Source of the DNA: an uncultured Collinsella sp.
GTDB taxonomy: Bacteria > Actinomycetota > Coriobacteriia > Coriobacteriales > Coriobacteriaceae
Assembly: GCA_902494815.1 (NCBI GenBank)
Contig: CABUVB010000056.1
Location: forward strand, 1 to 10,258
Length of the DNA: 10,258 nucleotides
Direction of reading: 5' to 3'
How positions within the stretch are numbered: position 1 is the stretch's first letter; each line of letters starts with the position of its first letter. Made by a program: the position numbers and the translations under genes. Below the pieces are notes generated by a model. The model ran no database searches, was not told where the DNA came from, and worked only from the letters and a program-made list of their open reading frames with translations. This document shows positions 1 through 6,140 of this stretch, piece after piece.

Positions 1-239
1 GTCTTGGTGATATTGGAGAGCATCTTACAGGGGATAACCATCTCGCCCTCTTCTTCGACATGCGCCGCGATGCGATGACGGATCGAGATGGTGTAGTTAG
101 AGGTCTGGAATTCCAAGATGCCGTCTTGGGCCTTGACGAGCACGCCCGACAGGATGGGAAGGGTGGATGCCGAAGCGACACCCTTCATAACGACGCCGAT
201 GGCTTGTGTAAGCGAGCTCTGGCTGACGGTGAACTTCAT
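1..239 (-). CDS. dnaN: DNA polymerase III beta subunit (sliding clamp), N-terminal part
   Basis: Encodes the N-terminal 79 residues of the beta sliding clamp, the ring that tethers the replicative polymerase to DNA. The rest of the gene lies beyond the left edge. The protein begins MKFTVSQSSLTQAIGVVMKG, the usual first strand and helix of clamp domain I, followed by a LPILSGVLV segment that is typical of the family. The ATG at 239-237 is preceded by an AAAGG ribosome binding site about nine bases upstream. It lies downstream of dnaA in the same direction across a 238-bp gap, the standard dnaA-dnaN order beside an origin. The assignment rests on family recognition; only about a fifth of the protein is visible. 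Confidence 0.93.
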   Translation of the reverse strand, partial: MKFTVSQSSLTQAIGVVMKGVASASTLPILSGVLVKAQDGILEFQTSNYTISIRHRIAAHVEEEGEMVIPCKMLSNITK

Positions 240-477
240 CTTTTAATACCTTTCTATAGATATAAATATCTTAATAATAGTAATAGCACTGACGAAACTG
301 TTGATTACTCCCAAAGACGCAGGTCAGACCCAGAAAGAGAATCGACAGCAACCTGTGTGCAACAGGGGTGGTTTTCCACGTTCAAAACCTGCGCAAAACT
401 TTTCATCACCGCGGGTTGGGTTTTAGACACCTTATGCCCGTGGTTTCGACAAGTTTTCAACAGGTGTCTCTATTTCC
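240..477. other. oriC: dnaA-dnaN intergenic region, candidate origin unwinding site with DnaA boxes
   Basis: This non-coding gap holds DnaA-box-like 9-mers: TTTTCAACA at 454-462 (+), TTTTCATCA at 400-408 (+), TTTTCCACG at 372-380 (+) and a weaker TAATCAACA at 299-307 (-). On the dnaN side lies an AT-rich stretch (241-286) ending in five TAA/TAG triplets. Reading from dnaA to dnaN the order is boxes, short spacer, triplets, AT-rich DNA, which is the order of the basal unwinding system in Bacillus subtilis oriC. The dnaN promoter must also lie here; TCAACA and TACTAT spaced 16 bp on the - strand is a weak candidate. I saw no terminator hairpin after dnaA, so dnaN may also be read through from dnaA. 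Calling this the unwinding site is inference. Confidence 0.7.
272..286 (+). other. Candidate DnaA-trio element
   Basis: Five consecutive triplets read TAA TAA TAG TAA TAG on the + strand. They lie 12 bases from the nearest DnaA-box-like 9-mer (299-307), with AT-rich DNA on the other side. The DnaA-trio of B. subtilis is a 3'-(G/A)AT-5' repeat that guides DnaA onto single-stranded DNA next to a box. Orientation and order relative to dnaA and dnaN match that arrangement. Short TAR runs can arise by chance in AT-rich DNA, so this is a candidate. Confidence 0.5.
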
Positions 478-2202
478 CTACGAGCGCAGTGTAATTTTAT
501 CGCGCAGCGACTTGAGGTCTTCGGTGACGGTGCGGTCTTCCTGGATCATCTTCTGGACCTTTTTGTAACTCGTGCTGACGGTCGAGTGGTTGCGGTTGCC
601 AAATTCGGCGCCTACCGCCGTGGTCGTCATCTCGCACATTTCGATGGCAAGGTAGATAGCGATATGGCGTGCTTTGGCGATATTGGCGTTGCGACGCGGG
701 CCGATGAGCTCCTCGTGCGTCACGCCGTACTGCTCTTCGATGACGGACTGAACCGTCTGGACGTTGATCTTTTTGGCCGATGTGTCGAAGTACTGGCTGG
801 CGATGGCGTCGATATCGTCAAAGGTGAGCTCCCCGCCCTCGCGCTCGCGGTCCCCCGCCTCGCCGGCACAGCGCTCGCAAAAGCTCTCGAGTTCGCGGAT
901 GTTGGTGCCCGAGACTTCGGCCATGTGTTTAAAGTGCTCGTCGGTCAGGTGCCCGCCGTCGCCCCCATAGGCCGCCAGCAGCGAGTCGTCGCCTGCCTCG
1001 GGAGCGGCGACGATGGTGTTCTCGTAATAGCGCTGCAAGATCTTGTATTTCATCTCGTAGCTGGGCTCCGCGACCAGGCAGAGCATGCCGGCGTTGAAGC
1101 GGCTGGTCAGGCGCTCGTCCATGCTCAGGTCCTTGGGGGCACGGTCTGCCGCGATGACGACCTTCTTGTTGTTGCGGATGAACTCGTCCATGAGCTGGAA
1201 AAAGTAGTCCACGCTCGCGCGCTTGCCGATGATGTTTTGGATGTCATCGATGATGAGTACGTCCACGCCGTGGTACGCCTGCATGATGGGAGCGTTGCTC
1301 TTCTTTTGACGGTCGAACTCGGTCATCAGGTCGTCCAGATACGCCTGGGAGTTGGCATACTTGACCTTGATCTCGGGCGACTTCTCGGCGAGCTCGTTTT
1401 TGATGGCAAGCAGCAGGTGCGTCTTGCCCAGGCCCGATTTGCCGTAGATGAACAGTGATGTGCACGTGCCGCGCTCGTCCGCGAGGGCGGCAAACTTGAG
1501 TGCCGAGCGATAGGCATGGCTGTTCTCGGGGCCGTAGACAAAGTTCTCAAAGGTAAATTTTGAGTTCGCGGCGAGCGGGGCTCCATCCGTATTCTGCTCG
1601 GCCGGCACGGTCGGTGCTGGCATGGGTGAAGCGGGGGCCGCAGCTTGCGTGGATTTAGTCGGCGCTCCGCCCTTCATCTGGTTCATCATGCGACGAAAAT
1701 CATCGGCCGAGAGCGTGTTCTTGATTGCAATGCCCGAATCCGCGCCCGCCGCTGCGTCGTGAGCGATGGGCATGTGCGTGACGGGTGCATTCGTTGACGT
1801 CGCTGCCGCGGTCGGCAACGGCGCCATGGTTTCACGGGAAACATCGCTGTGCTGGTGCTCAATTGTCGGCACGTCGCCTGCGGAGGCCGGCACCGCCGGG
1901 GAAGCAGCGGGAGCCGTGGCGGGCGCCGTCGCGGCAGCGGATTCCGTCGCGGTGCCTTGCGGTGCCACGATGTCGAGCGCAATCGGTGCAAAGGCGATTT
2001 CTTCCAGATAGGCCTCAATAGTCGGCTGATGCTTTTTGAGCTGCGCGATGGCAAAGCGCGAGGGGGCCTCGATCGTGAGCGTATCTTCGGTCAGGCTTAT
2101 GGCGCGCGATTGCCCCAGCATGTTGATGAGGCGTGCATCTTGGCCGTCGCGCCGACAAAAGGCGATGGCATCCCCCAGGATGATGCTTGCTTCCTCGTCC
2201 AC
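478..2202 (-). CDS. dnaA: Chromosomal replication initiator protein DnaA
   Basis: ATP-dependent initiator that binds DnaA boxes and opens the origin. At 574 residues it is longer than the usual 440-510, because of an Ala/Pro-rich linker (domain II, about residues 80-213). The AAA+ core carries Walker A GKSGLGKT (254-261), Walker B VLIIDD (315-320), and box VII LTSRFNAGM (365-373) with the arginine-finger candidate R368. Domain IV holds the DNA-binding helix-turn-helix, but the recognition motif reads GNRNHSTV (535-542) rather than the common GGRDHTTV. The N-terminal domain I is divergent. The start is GTG at 2202-2200, behind a GGGAGAG ribosome binding site. Only 15 bases separate it from the stop of the upstream ATPase gene, so the two are probably cotranscribed. 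Codons for V121-T125 carry a parS-like sequence. Confidence 0.97.
   Translation of the reverse strand: MDEEASIILGDAIAFCRRDGQDARLINMLGQSRAISLTEDTLTIEAPSRFAIAQLKKHQPTIEAYLEEIAFAPIALDIVAPQGTATESAAATAPATAPAASPAVPASAGDVPTIEHQHSDVSRETMAPLPTAAATSTNAPVTHMPIAHDAAAGADSGIAIKNTLSADDFRRMMNQMKGGAPTKSTQAAAPASPMPAPTVPAEQNTDGAPLAANSKFTFENFVYGPENSHAYRSALKFAALADERGTCTSLFIYGKSGLGKTHLLLAIKNELAEKSPEIKVKYANSQAYLDDLMTEFDRQKKSNAPIMQAYHGVDVLIIDDIQNIIGKRASVDYFFQLMDEFIRNNKKVVIAADRAPKDLSMDERLTSRFNAGMLCLVAEPSYEMKYKILQRYYENTIVAAPEAGDDSLLAAYGGDGGHLTDEHFKHMAEVSGTNIRELESFCERCAGEAGDREREGGELTFDDIDAIASQYFDTSAKKINVQTVQSVIEEQYGVTHEELIGPRRNANIAKARHIAIYLAIEMCEMTTTAVGAEFGNRNHSTVSTSYKKVQKMIQEDRTVTEDLKSLRDKITLRS
1828..1843. other. Degenerate parS-like site inside dnaA
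   Basis: The sequence GGTTTCACGGGAAACA matches the perfect parS sites of this window (TGTTTCACGTGAAACA) at 14 of 16 positions and at 13 of 14 in the core. It lies in the codons for V121-S-R-E-T125 in the poorly conserved, disordered linker of DnaA, where the protein sequence is under little constraint. ParB-binding sites are known to occur within genes near origins. The central CGGG also resembles the B. subtilis Noc site. Binding is not shown. Confidence 0.5.
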
Positions 2203-2217
2203 TGTCTCTCCCGTTCT

Positions 2218-3570
2218 TTAGCTCTGAGCTCGCACGCGAGCGGCGCCGAGTTCGGTCAGATGGTATTTCTGGCCATGCTTGATGACCAAGCCGGCCTGCG
2301 CCAAGTCATTGAGCGTGCGTGACCAAGTGGGGGCCGAGTTTCCAAACGCCCTCGCCAGATCGGTTGCACCGCACGCTTGATTTTGCGCCAGATAGCCCAG
2401 CGCGGCGTTGCCGCGATCGCTTACGAACACGTCCGGTTGTGGCTGCGCATACTGATTTACTGCATTAGGATACATCATTTGAGCTGCTGGTTGTTGAGAA
2501 CTCTGCATCGGCGGCATTTGCTGTTGAAAACTTTGAGGCCACTGTTGGTAAGGCTGTGGAGGCATCTGCTGGGTCCAAGGGTTGTACTGCTGCTGCGGCA
2601 TCTGCTGGTACGGCTGCTGATATCCCTGCTGGTACTGCTGCGGGAACTGCTGGCCATACCCCAGTGGCGGCATCTGCTGATATGGATATCCCTGTTGGTA
2701 CGGCTGATAGCCCATTTGCTGGCCACCCGGCGCCCCCGTCGCCTGCTGCATTGCTGCTGCATCCTGATCAGCCAGCGGCATGGCCTCTGGCATGTTTGGC
2801 GGCATCGACATAGATGCCGCCTGGGGGTCTTGTGTGGGAAGCATTCCGGGCTGCTGCATCTGTCCCACGGGGGGCTGCATCTGCTGCGTTGCCACGGGCT
2901 GCTGCGCAAAAGCTCCCGGCAGGGGATATGTGGGCTGCTCCGTCTCGGGCCGCACGGCAGCACCGCGTCCGCCGGCACGCTCGATTTCCTGCACTCGTTT
3001 AGGGTTCAGGCTTACCGTAACCACGGTGCCGTTGCCCATGTTGTCCTCGATGGATACGGCACCGCCGGCGTTTTCCAAATACTCCTGCACCATGGGAAAC
3101 CCTGCTCCGGTTCCACGGATATAGCGCTTCATCTTGCTGTTTGCGCTGGTAACGCCAAAGTCGAAAGCACGTTCCTTGTCGTCGATGCCGGGTCCTTGGT
3201 CAGCAAAGCGGATGGTGTCTCCGCCGTCCAGAATCGAGATGATGGGCTCGGCAAAGTGTGCGTGGATAAAGTTTTCGACAATCTCGCGGATGACCATGAG
3301 CGAGATATGGCCACCTTGTTCTTTCATGCACTGGTAGACGGTGTTGGTAGTCTCTTCCAAATACGTGCGGACATCTTGCGGATCAATGACGATCACCCGC
3401 GGTGTCGACAGCATGTCGTCATAGACGGCGATACGCGCGGCGTACATGGCTTTTGGCGCCTGCGTGGTCGTCTGCTCGCCTTCCGCACGCTCTTCGCGCA
3501 CGCCGGTGATGTGCTCGTTGTCGGGTGCCGGGTCTCCGGAATCGACCATGGTGTAAAAGTCGTCAGACAT
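2218..3570 (-). CDS. GHKL-type ATP-binding protein with Gln-rich disordered region and C-terminal winged helix
   Basis: A 450-residue protein with no gene name I recognise. Residues about 50-192 form a GHKL (histidine-kinase/anti-sigma-like) ATPase fold: N box IREIVENFIHA (94-104), G1 box DQGPGID (124-130), G2 box GTGAGFPM (153-160) and a final GNGTVV (179-184). No phosphoacceptor-histidine dimerisation domain, transmembrane segment or signal peptide is visible, so it is likely cytosolic and not a classical sensor kinase. Residues about 203-378 are very rich in Gln, Pro, Tyr, Met and Gly with QQxYQQ-type repeats. Residues about 383-450 look like a winged-helix DNA-binding domain (ATDLARAFGNSAPTWSRTL, then a wing-like LVIKHGQKYHLT). 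It sits between an origin repeat cluster and dnaA, 15 bases upstream of dnaA on the same strand. An origin-linked regulator of dnaA expression or initiation is inference. The ribosome binding site before the ATG at 3570 is weak. Confidence 0.8.
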   Translation of the reverse strand: MSDDFYTMVDSGDPAPDNEHITGVREERAEGEQTTTQAPKAMYAARIAVYDDMLSTPRVIVIDPQDVRTYLEETTNTVYQCMKEQGGHISLMVIREIVENFIHAHFAEPIISILDGGDTIRFADQGPGIDDKERAFDFGVTSANSKMKRYIRGTGAGFPMVQEYLENAGGAVSIEDNMGNGTVVTVSLNPKRVQEIERAGGRGAAVRPETEQPTYPLPGAFAQQPVATQQMQPPVGQMQQPGMLPTQDPQAASMSMPPNMPEAMPLADQDAAAMQQATGAPGGQQMGYQPYQQGYPYQQMPPLGYGQQFPQQYQQGYQQPYQQMPQQQYNPWTQQMPPQPYQQWPQSFQQQMPPMQSSQQPAAQMMYPNAVNQYAQPQPDVFVSDRGNAALGYLAQNQACGATDLARAFGNSAPTWSRTLNDLAQAGLVIKHGQKYHLTELGAARVRAQS

Positions 3571-3813
3571 GCCGCTCGCAATCTTTCAAAAGGTTTCGAA
3601 CAAATAGTAGCTCACCGTGCAACGTTTCTCATCTTTCGACAACTTTTCAAAACTTGTTGAAAACTTTGGAAAACGGGCGAAAAGTTCTCAACATTGCCAA
3701 CATGACCTGTTGAAAACTCGATGAAATATCGTGAAAAGTTGTCATGCACCGCTAAATCGAGCTTGGCTTATGGGGGAACCGTGTGAACTGCGCAACCTTT
3801 TACCTTTGATTTC
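3571..3813. other. oriC: Origin repeat cluster between the ATPase-dnaA operon and rpmH
   Basis: This is the divergent gap and the longest non-coding stretch of the window. It holds a dense set of 9-mers related to TTTTCAACA: exact copies on the - strand at 3655-3663 and 3708-3716, and variants at 3644-3652 (+, TTTTCAAAA), 3665-3673 (-, TTTTCCAAA), 3685-3693 (+, TTCTCAACA) and, weaker, 3729-3737 (-, TTTTCACGA). The 17-mer at 3634-3650 differs by one base from 444-460 in the dnaA-dnaN gap. I interpret these as DnaA-binding sites forming the second half of a bipartite origin and possibly autoregulating the ATPase-dnaA operon, whose promoter must also lie here. A TACTAT hexamer on the - strand is a possible -10 box, but no good -35 accompanies it. 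Confidence 0.72.
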
Positions 3814-3843
3814 TTGACATTTGAACATTGATTTCCCTACAAT
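3814..3843 (+). promoter_or_regulatory. Sigma-70-type promoter of the rpmH operon
   Basis: A perfect -35 box TTGACA (3814-3819) is followed after 18 bases by TACAAT (3838-3843), a five-of-six match to the -10 consensus. Transcription would start around 3850, giving a leader of roughly 65 bases before rpmH. It points away from the origin, as expected for this operon. Confidence 0.82.
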
Positions 3844-3915
3844 CTTCAAGCTCACGTGTCTATATCTGCGTCCGCGTCCCCGCGGACACTCGAAATGCAG
3901 CAGGAGGAACTTAAG

Positions 3916-4050
3916 ATGAAGCGTACGTATCAGCCTAATAAGCGTAAGCGTGCCAAGACCCATGGCTTCCGTGCCCGTATGGCCACTAAGGGTGGTCGTG
4001 CCGTGCTCGCCCGTCGTCGTGCCAAGGGCCGCAAGCGTCTCACTGTCTAG
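3916..4050 (+). CDS. rpmH: Large ribosomal subunit protein bL34
   Basis: A 44-residue, very basic ribosomal protein of the 50S subunit. The sequence MKRTYQPNKRKRAKTHGFRA and the ending ARRRAKGRKRLTV are the L34 hallmark along its full length. The start is the ATG at 3916, eight bases after an ideal AGGAGG (3902-3907). An in-frame upstream extension starting at 3856 is not credible because it would precede that ribosome binding site. It is the first gene of the rpmH-rnpA-yidD-yidC-khpB operon, behind the strong promoter at 3814-3843. Confidence 0.98.
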   Translation: MKRTYQPNKRKRAKTHGFRARMATKGGRAVLARRRAKGRKRLTV

Positions 4051-4070
4051 CAGCGATACACACATCTCGC

Positions 4071-4409
4071 ATGAAGACTATTAAGTCTCGGCAAGATTTC
4101 GAGCATGTGTTCAGTCAGGGGCGTCGTTTCAATCACCCTCTGATTCGAATGACCATATGTGAATCGGTTGGCGAAGGCGACTCCGGAAGGGTCGCCTTCG
4201 TTGGTGCTAAGCGACTCGGTTGTGCCGTCGTGCGCAACCGATCTAAGCGTGTGATGCGCGAGACCGCCCGCAGCTGCGGATTTCCCGTTGCGGGTTATGA
4301 CATCATCTTGTTTGCAACTCCCAAGACGAGGGTTTCCTCGCCGCAGGAGATGGACAAGGCGTTGCGTTCGCTTATGAAGCGCGCCGGCGTTGCCGGGGAG
4401 GAGCGATGA
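4071..4409 (+). CDS. rnpA: Ribonuclease P protein component
   Basis: Protein subunit (112 residues, normal length) that binds the catalytic RNA of RNase P and helps mature tRNA 5' ends. The RNR signature is present as AVVRNRSKRVMRE (about 52-64, RNR at 55-57). The N terminus has the usual basic MKTIKSRQDFEHVFSQGRR with the aromatic-rich substrate groove, and a GYDIILFA strand follows. It starts 20 bases after rpmH. No convincing Shine-Dalgarno sequence precedes the ATG (ACACACATCTCGC), so its translation may depend on ribosomes arriving from rpmH or be set low relative to L34. The stop overlaps the yidD start by four bases. Confidence 0.97.
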   Translation: MKTIKSRQDFEHVFSQGRRFNHPLIRMTICESVGEGDSGRVAFVGAKRLGCAVVRNRSKRVMRETARSCGFPVAGYDIILFATPKTRVSSPQEMDKALRSLMKRAGVAGEER

Positions 4410-4630
4410 GCAATCACGTTTTGCGACGTGTTGCCATCGCTCCTATTCGCATATATCAACAGGTTATTTCGCCCTTATTGCCTGACGCCTGCATTTATTA
4501 CCCAACGTGCTCGCAATACGCCGTCCAGGCGATTGAGAAGCACGGTGTTTTGAGAGGCTGCTGGCTTGCAGTGAGGCGCATTGCTCGCTGCAAGCCCCTG
4601 CACGTCGGCGGTTATGACCCTGTGCCCTAG
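4406..4630 (+). CDS. yidD: Membrane protein insertion efficiency factor YidD
   Basis: A 74-residue member of the YidD (DUF37) family, a small membrane-associated protein that assists YidC-dependent insertion. Diagnostic features are YYPTCSQYAVQAIEKHG (31-47), RRIARCKP (57-64) and the terminal GGYDPVP. Conserved cysteines are C29, C35 and C62; C52 is extra. The N-terminal amphipathic stretch (IAPIRIYQQVISPL) fits peripheral membrane attachment. The ATG overlaps the rnpA stop (ATGA), with a GGGGAGGAG ribosome binding site inside rnpA, so the two are translationally coupled. It lies 29 bases ahead of yidC, its expected partner. Confidence 0.96.
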   Translation: MSNHVLRRVAIAPIRIYQQVISPLLPDACIYYPTCSQYAVQAIEKHGVLRGCWLAVRRIARCKPLHVGGYDPVP

Positions 4631-4659
4631 CGGGCACTCGCTATCGGAGGAAAACTTAC

Positions 4660-5430
4660 ATGTGGGATTGGATCGTTAACATCCTTTTCGAGCTGCTCAA
4701 GCTCATCCAGACCTTTGCGGTCGACTGGGGCCTGTCCATCATCATTCTGGTGGTCATCATCCGTCTGCTGCTGACGCCGCTTATGCTCAAGTCGACCAAG
4801 TCGACGGCTCGCATGCAGGTGCTGCAGCCCAAGATGCTCGAGATCCAGGAGCGCTATGCCGACGATCCCCAGCGTCAGGCCGAGGAGATGCAGAAGTTCT
4901 ACAGCGAGAACAAGTTCAACCCCATGGCTGGCTGTCTACCGCTGCTGATTCAGATGCCTATCCTGTTCGCCCTGTTTACATTGCTGCGCAACCTGCCGCA
5001 GTACTTTAACGACGGCACGTTCTCGTTCTTCAACATCCTGCCCGACCTGACCACCACGCCGAGCGCTTCCTTTGCCGATGGCTTTATGGTTGCACTGCCT
5101 GCGCTGGTTTGCCTGATCCTGTTCGCCGTCCTGACCCTGATTCCGCAGCTCTATATGTCGCGCAACCAGACCGGCCAGCAGGCTCAGAGCATGCGTATGA
5201 TGGCCGTTGTCATGACGGTCATGATGCTTTGGATGGGCTGGAGCCTTCCCGTTGGTGTTCTGCTGTACTACGACGTCTCGTCTGCTTGGCAGGTTATCCA
5301 GCAGATTTTTGTGACGCAGAAGGTCATCGACAAGGCGAAGGCCGATGAGGAGGAGCGTCTTAAGAACGCTCCGCTGCAGGTTGAGGTCACTCGTCGAGAG
5401 AAGAAGCCGCGTCCGCACAAGAAGAAGTAG
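4660..5430 (+). CDS. yidC: Membrane protein insertase YidC/OxaI family
   Basis: Inserts proteins into the cytoplasmic membrane, alone or with SecYEG. The 256-residue protein has the Gram-positive/OxaI layout without the large E. coli periplasmic domain. Membrane segments are about 22-43, 91-110, 141-164 and a paired stretch from about 178 to 203, after a hydrophobic N terminus (3-20). The conserved arginine of the hydrophilic groove is R35 (VVIIRLLLTP). The cytoplasmic coiled-coil loop (about 50-85, MQVLQPKMLEIQERYADDP) is present. There is no lipobox cysteine, unlike Bacillus SpoIIIJ. The C terminus is a basic tail (KKPRPHKKK) that can contact ribosomes. A GGAGG ribosome binding site lies about ten bases before the ATG. 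Confidence 0.96.
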   Translation: MWDWIVNILFELLKLIQTFAVDWGLSIIILVVIIRLLLTPLMLKSTKSTARMQVLQPKMLEIQERYADDPQRQAEEMQKFYSENKFNPMAGCLPLLIQMPILFALFTLLRNLPQYFNDGTFSFFNILPDLTTTPSASFADGFMVALPALVCLILFAVLTLIPQLYMSRNQTGQQAQSMRMMAVVMTVMMLWMGWSLPVGVLLYYDVSSAWQVIQQIFVTQKVIDKAKADEEERLKNAPLQVEVTRREKKPRPHKKK

Positions 5431-5447
5431 TGGGATATCAATCTTAT

Positions 5448-5459
5448 TTAGGTACCTAA
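5448..5459. repeat. 12-bp palindrome TTAGGTACCTAA, copy 1
   Basis: A perfect inverted repeat of 12 bases located 15 bases before the khpB start codon, in the short yidC-khpB gap. The 13-mer TTAGGTACCTAAC occurs again, identically, at 8952-8964 after the parB operon. It could be a regulator binding site or a short RNA hairpin, but no known operator came to mind. Confidence 0.55.
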
Positions 5460-5474
5460 CTTTTGGAGTACGTT

Positions 5475-6044
5475 ATGTCTGAAGAGATCATCGAGGATAT
5501 GCTTGAGGAGGTTGCCCCGCAGGTCGCGGGCGATTATCCCGAGATTGCACAGCGCTACAAGGCTGGTGAAGAGCTGACCGATGAGGAGCTCGACACCATT
5601 GCCGATGTTGCGATTTCCATCCTGCGTTCCATCCTTTCGCACTTCGATGCCGCCAACTCTCCTATCGATGAGTATGAGGGCGACGAGGGTGAGCTGATTT
5701 TGGATGTAACGGCTCCCGACCTTGCTGTTCTCATTGGCCGTCATGGTCGCACCCTTGATGCCCTTCAGGTTATGTTCTCTTTGCTGGTGAGCCGCAAACT
5801 TGGCTTTAGGTATCCGGTTGTAGTGGACGTCGAGGGATACAAGAGCCGCCGTCAGGACAAGGTTGCCTCCATGGCTCAGTCTGCTGCCGAGCGTGCCATT
5901 CGCACTCATAAGAGTGTTTCGCTTCCGCCCATGAATGCCTACGAGCGCCGACTGGTTCACATCGCACTTCGTGGCAATGATGCCGTCGATACTCATTCTG
6001 AGGGTTCAGACCCTGATCGCCATGTGGTGATTGTTGCTCGATAA
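5475..6044 (+). CDS. khpB: KH-R3H RNA-binding protein Jag/KhpB
   Basis: RNA-binding protein of the Jag/KhpB/EloR family, linked in other bacteria to cell elongation and small-RNA control. The 189-residue protein starts with an acidic, helical segment (1-70) and lacks the separate Jag_N domain of Firmicutes. The KH domain carries the GxxG loop as IGRHG (87-91) in LIGRHGRTLDALQVM. The R3H domain shows R158xxxH162 within PPMNAYERRLVH, followed by THSEGSDPDRHVVI. The ATG at 5475 is preceded by GGAG with a six-base spacer. An in-frame TTG at 5463 lies before that site and is not preferred. It is the last gene of the rpmH operon, ahead of a terminator. Confidence 0.94.
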   Translation: MSEEIIEDMLEEVAPQVAGDYPEIAQRYKAGEELTDEELDTIADVAISILRSILSHFDAANSPIDEYEGDEGELILDVTAPDLAVLIGRHGRTLDALQVMFSLLVSRKLGFRYPVVVDVEGYKSRRQDKVASMAQSAAERAIRTHKSVSLPPMNAYERRLVHIALRGNDAVDTHSEGSDPDRHVVIVAR

Positions 6045-6062
6045 TCTACTCGAGCTTATGCT

Positions 6063-6094
6063 AAGGGGACGTGGTTTCCACGTCCCCTTTTTTT
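6063..6094 (+). terminator. Rho-independent terminator of the rpmH operon
   Basis: A perfect 12-bp stem pairs 6063-6074 with 6078-6089 (AAGGGGACGTGG and its complement) around a TTT loop and runs directly into a T tract ending at 6094. It closes the rpmH-khpB transcript 19 bases after the khpB stop. Confidence 0.93.
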
Positions 6095-6140
6095 GTCAAA
6101 AGTTCTCGATACACTGATTTTTGTCAGAAAGGAGCTTTCG

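Noticed and set aside
586..1458. 290-residue open frame on the + strand opposite dnaA
   Set aside because: Complementary-strand shadow of a GC-rich dnaA; composition is Val/Ala/Asp/Leu-rich with no motif.
3605..3610. TAGTAG near the second repeat cluster as a DnaA-trio
   Set aside because: Only two triplets, not next to a good box or an AT-rich tract; the five-triplet run at 272-286 is much better.
2377..3660. 427-residue open frame on the + strand opposite the GHKL ATPase gene
   Set aside because: It is antisense to a gene with clear ATPase motifs, is Leu/Arg/His-rich as expected from the complement of Gln/Pro codons, and has no recognisable domain.
3856..3915. In-frame 20-residue N-terminal extension of rpmH
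   Set aside because: The AGGAGG at 3902-3907 and universal L34 N terminus fix the start at 3916.
4936..5418. 160-residue open frame opposite yidC
   Set aside because: Antisense to an unambiguous yidC and without motif or ribosome binding site.
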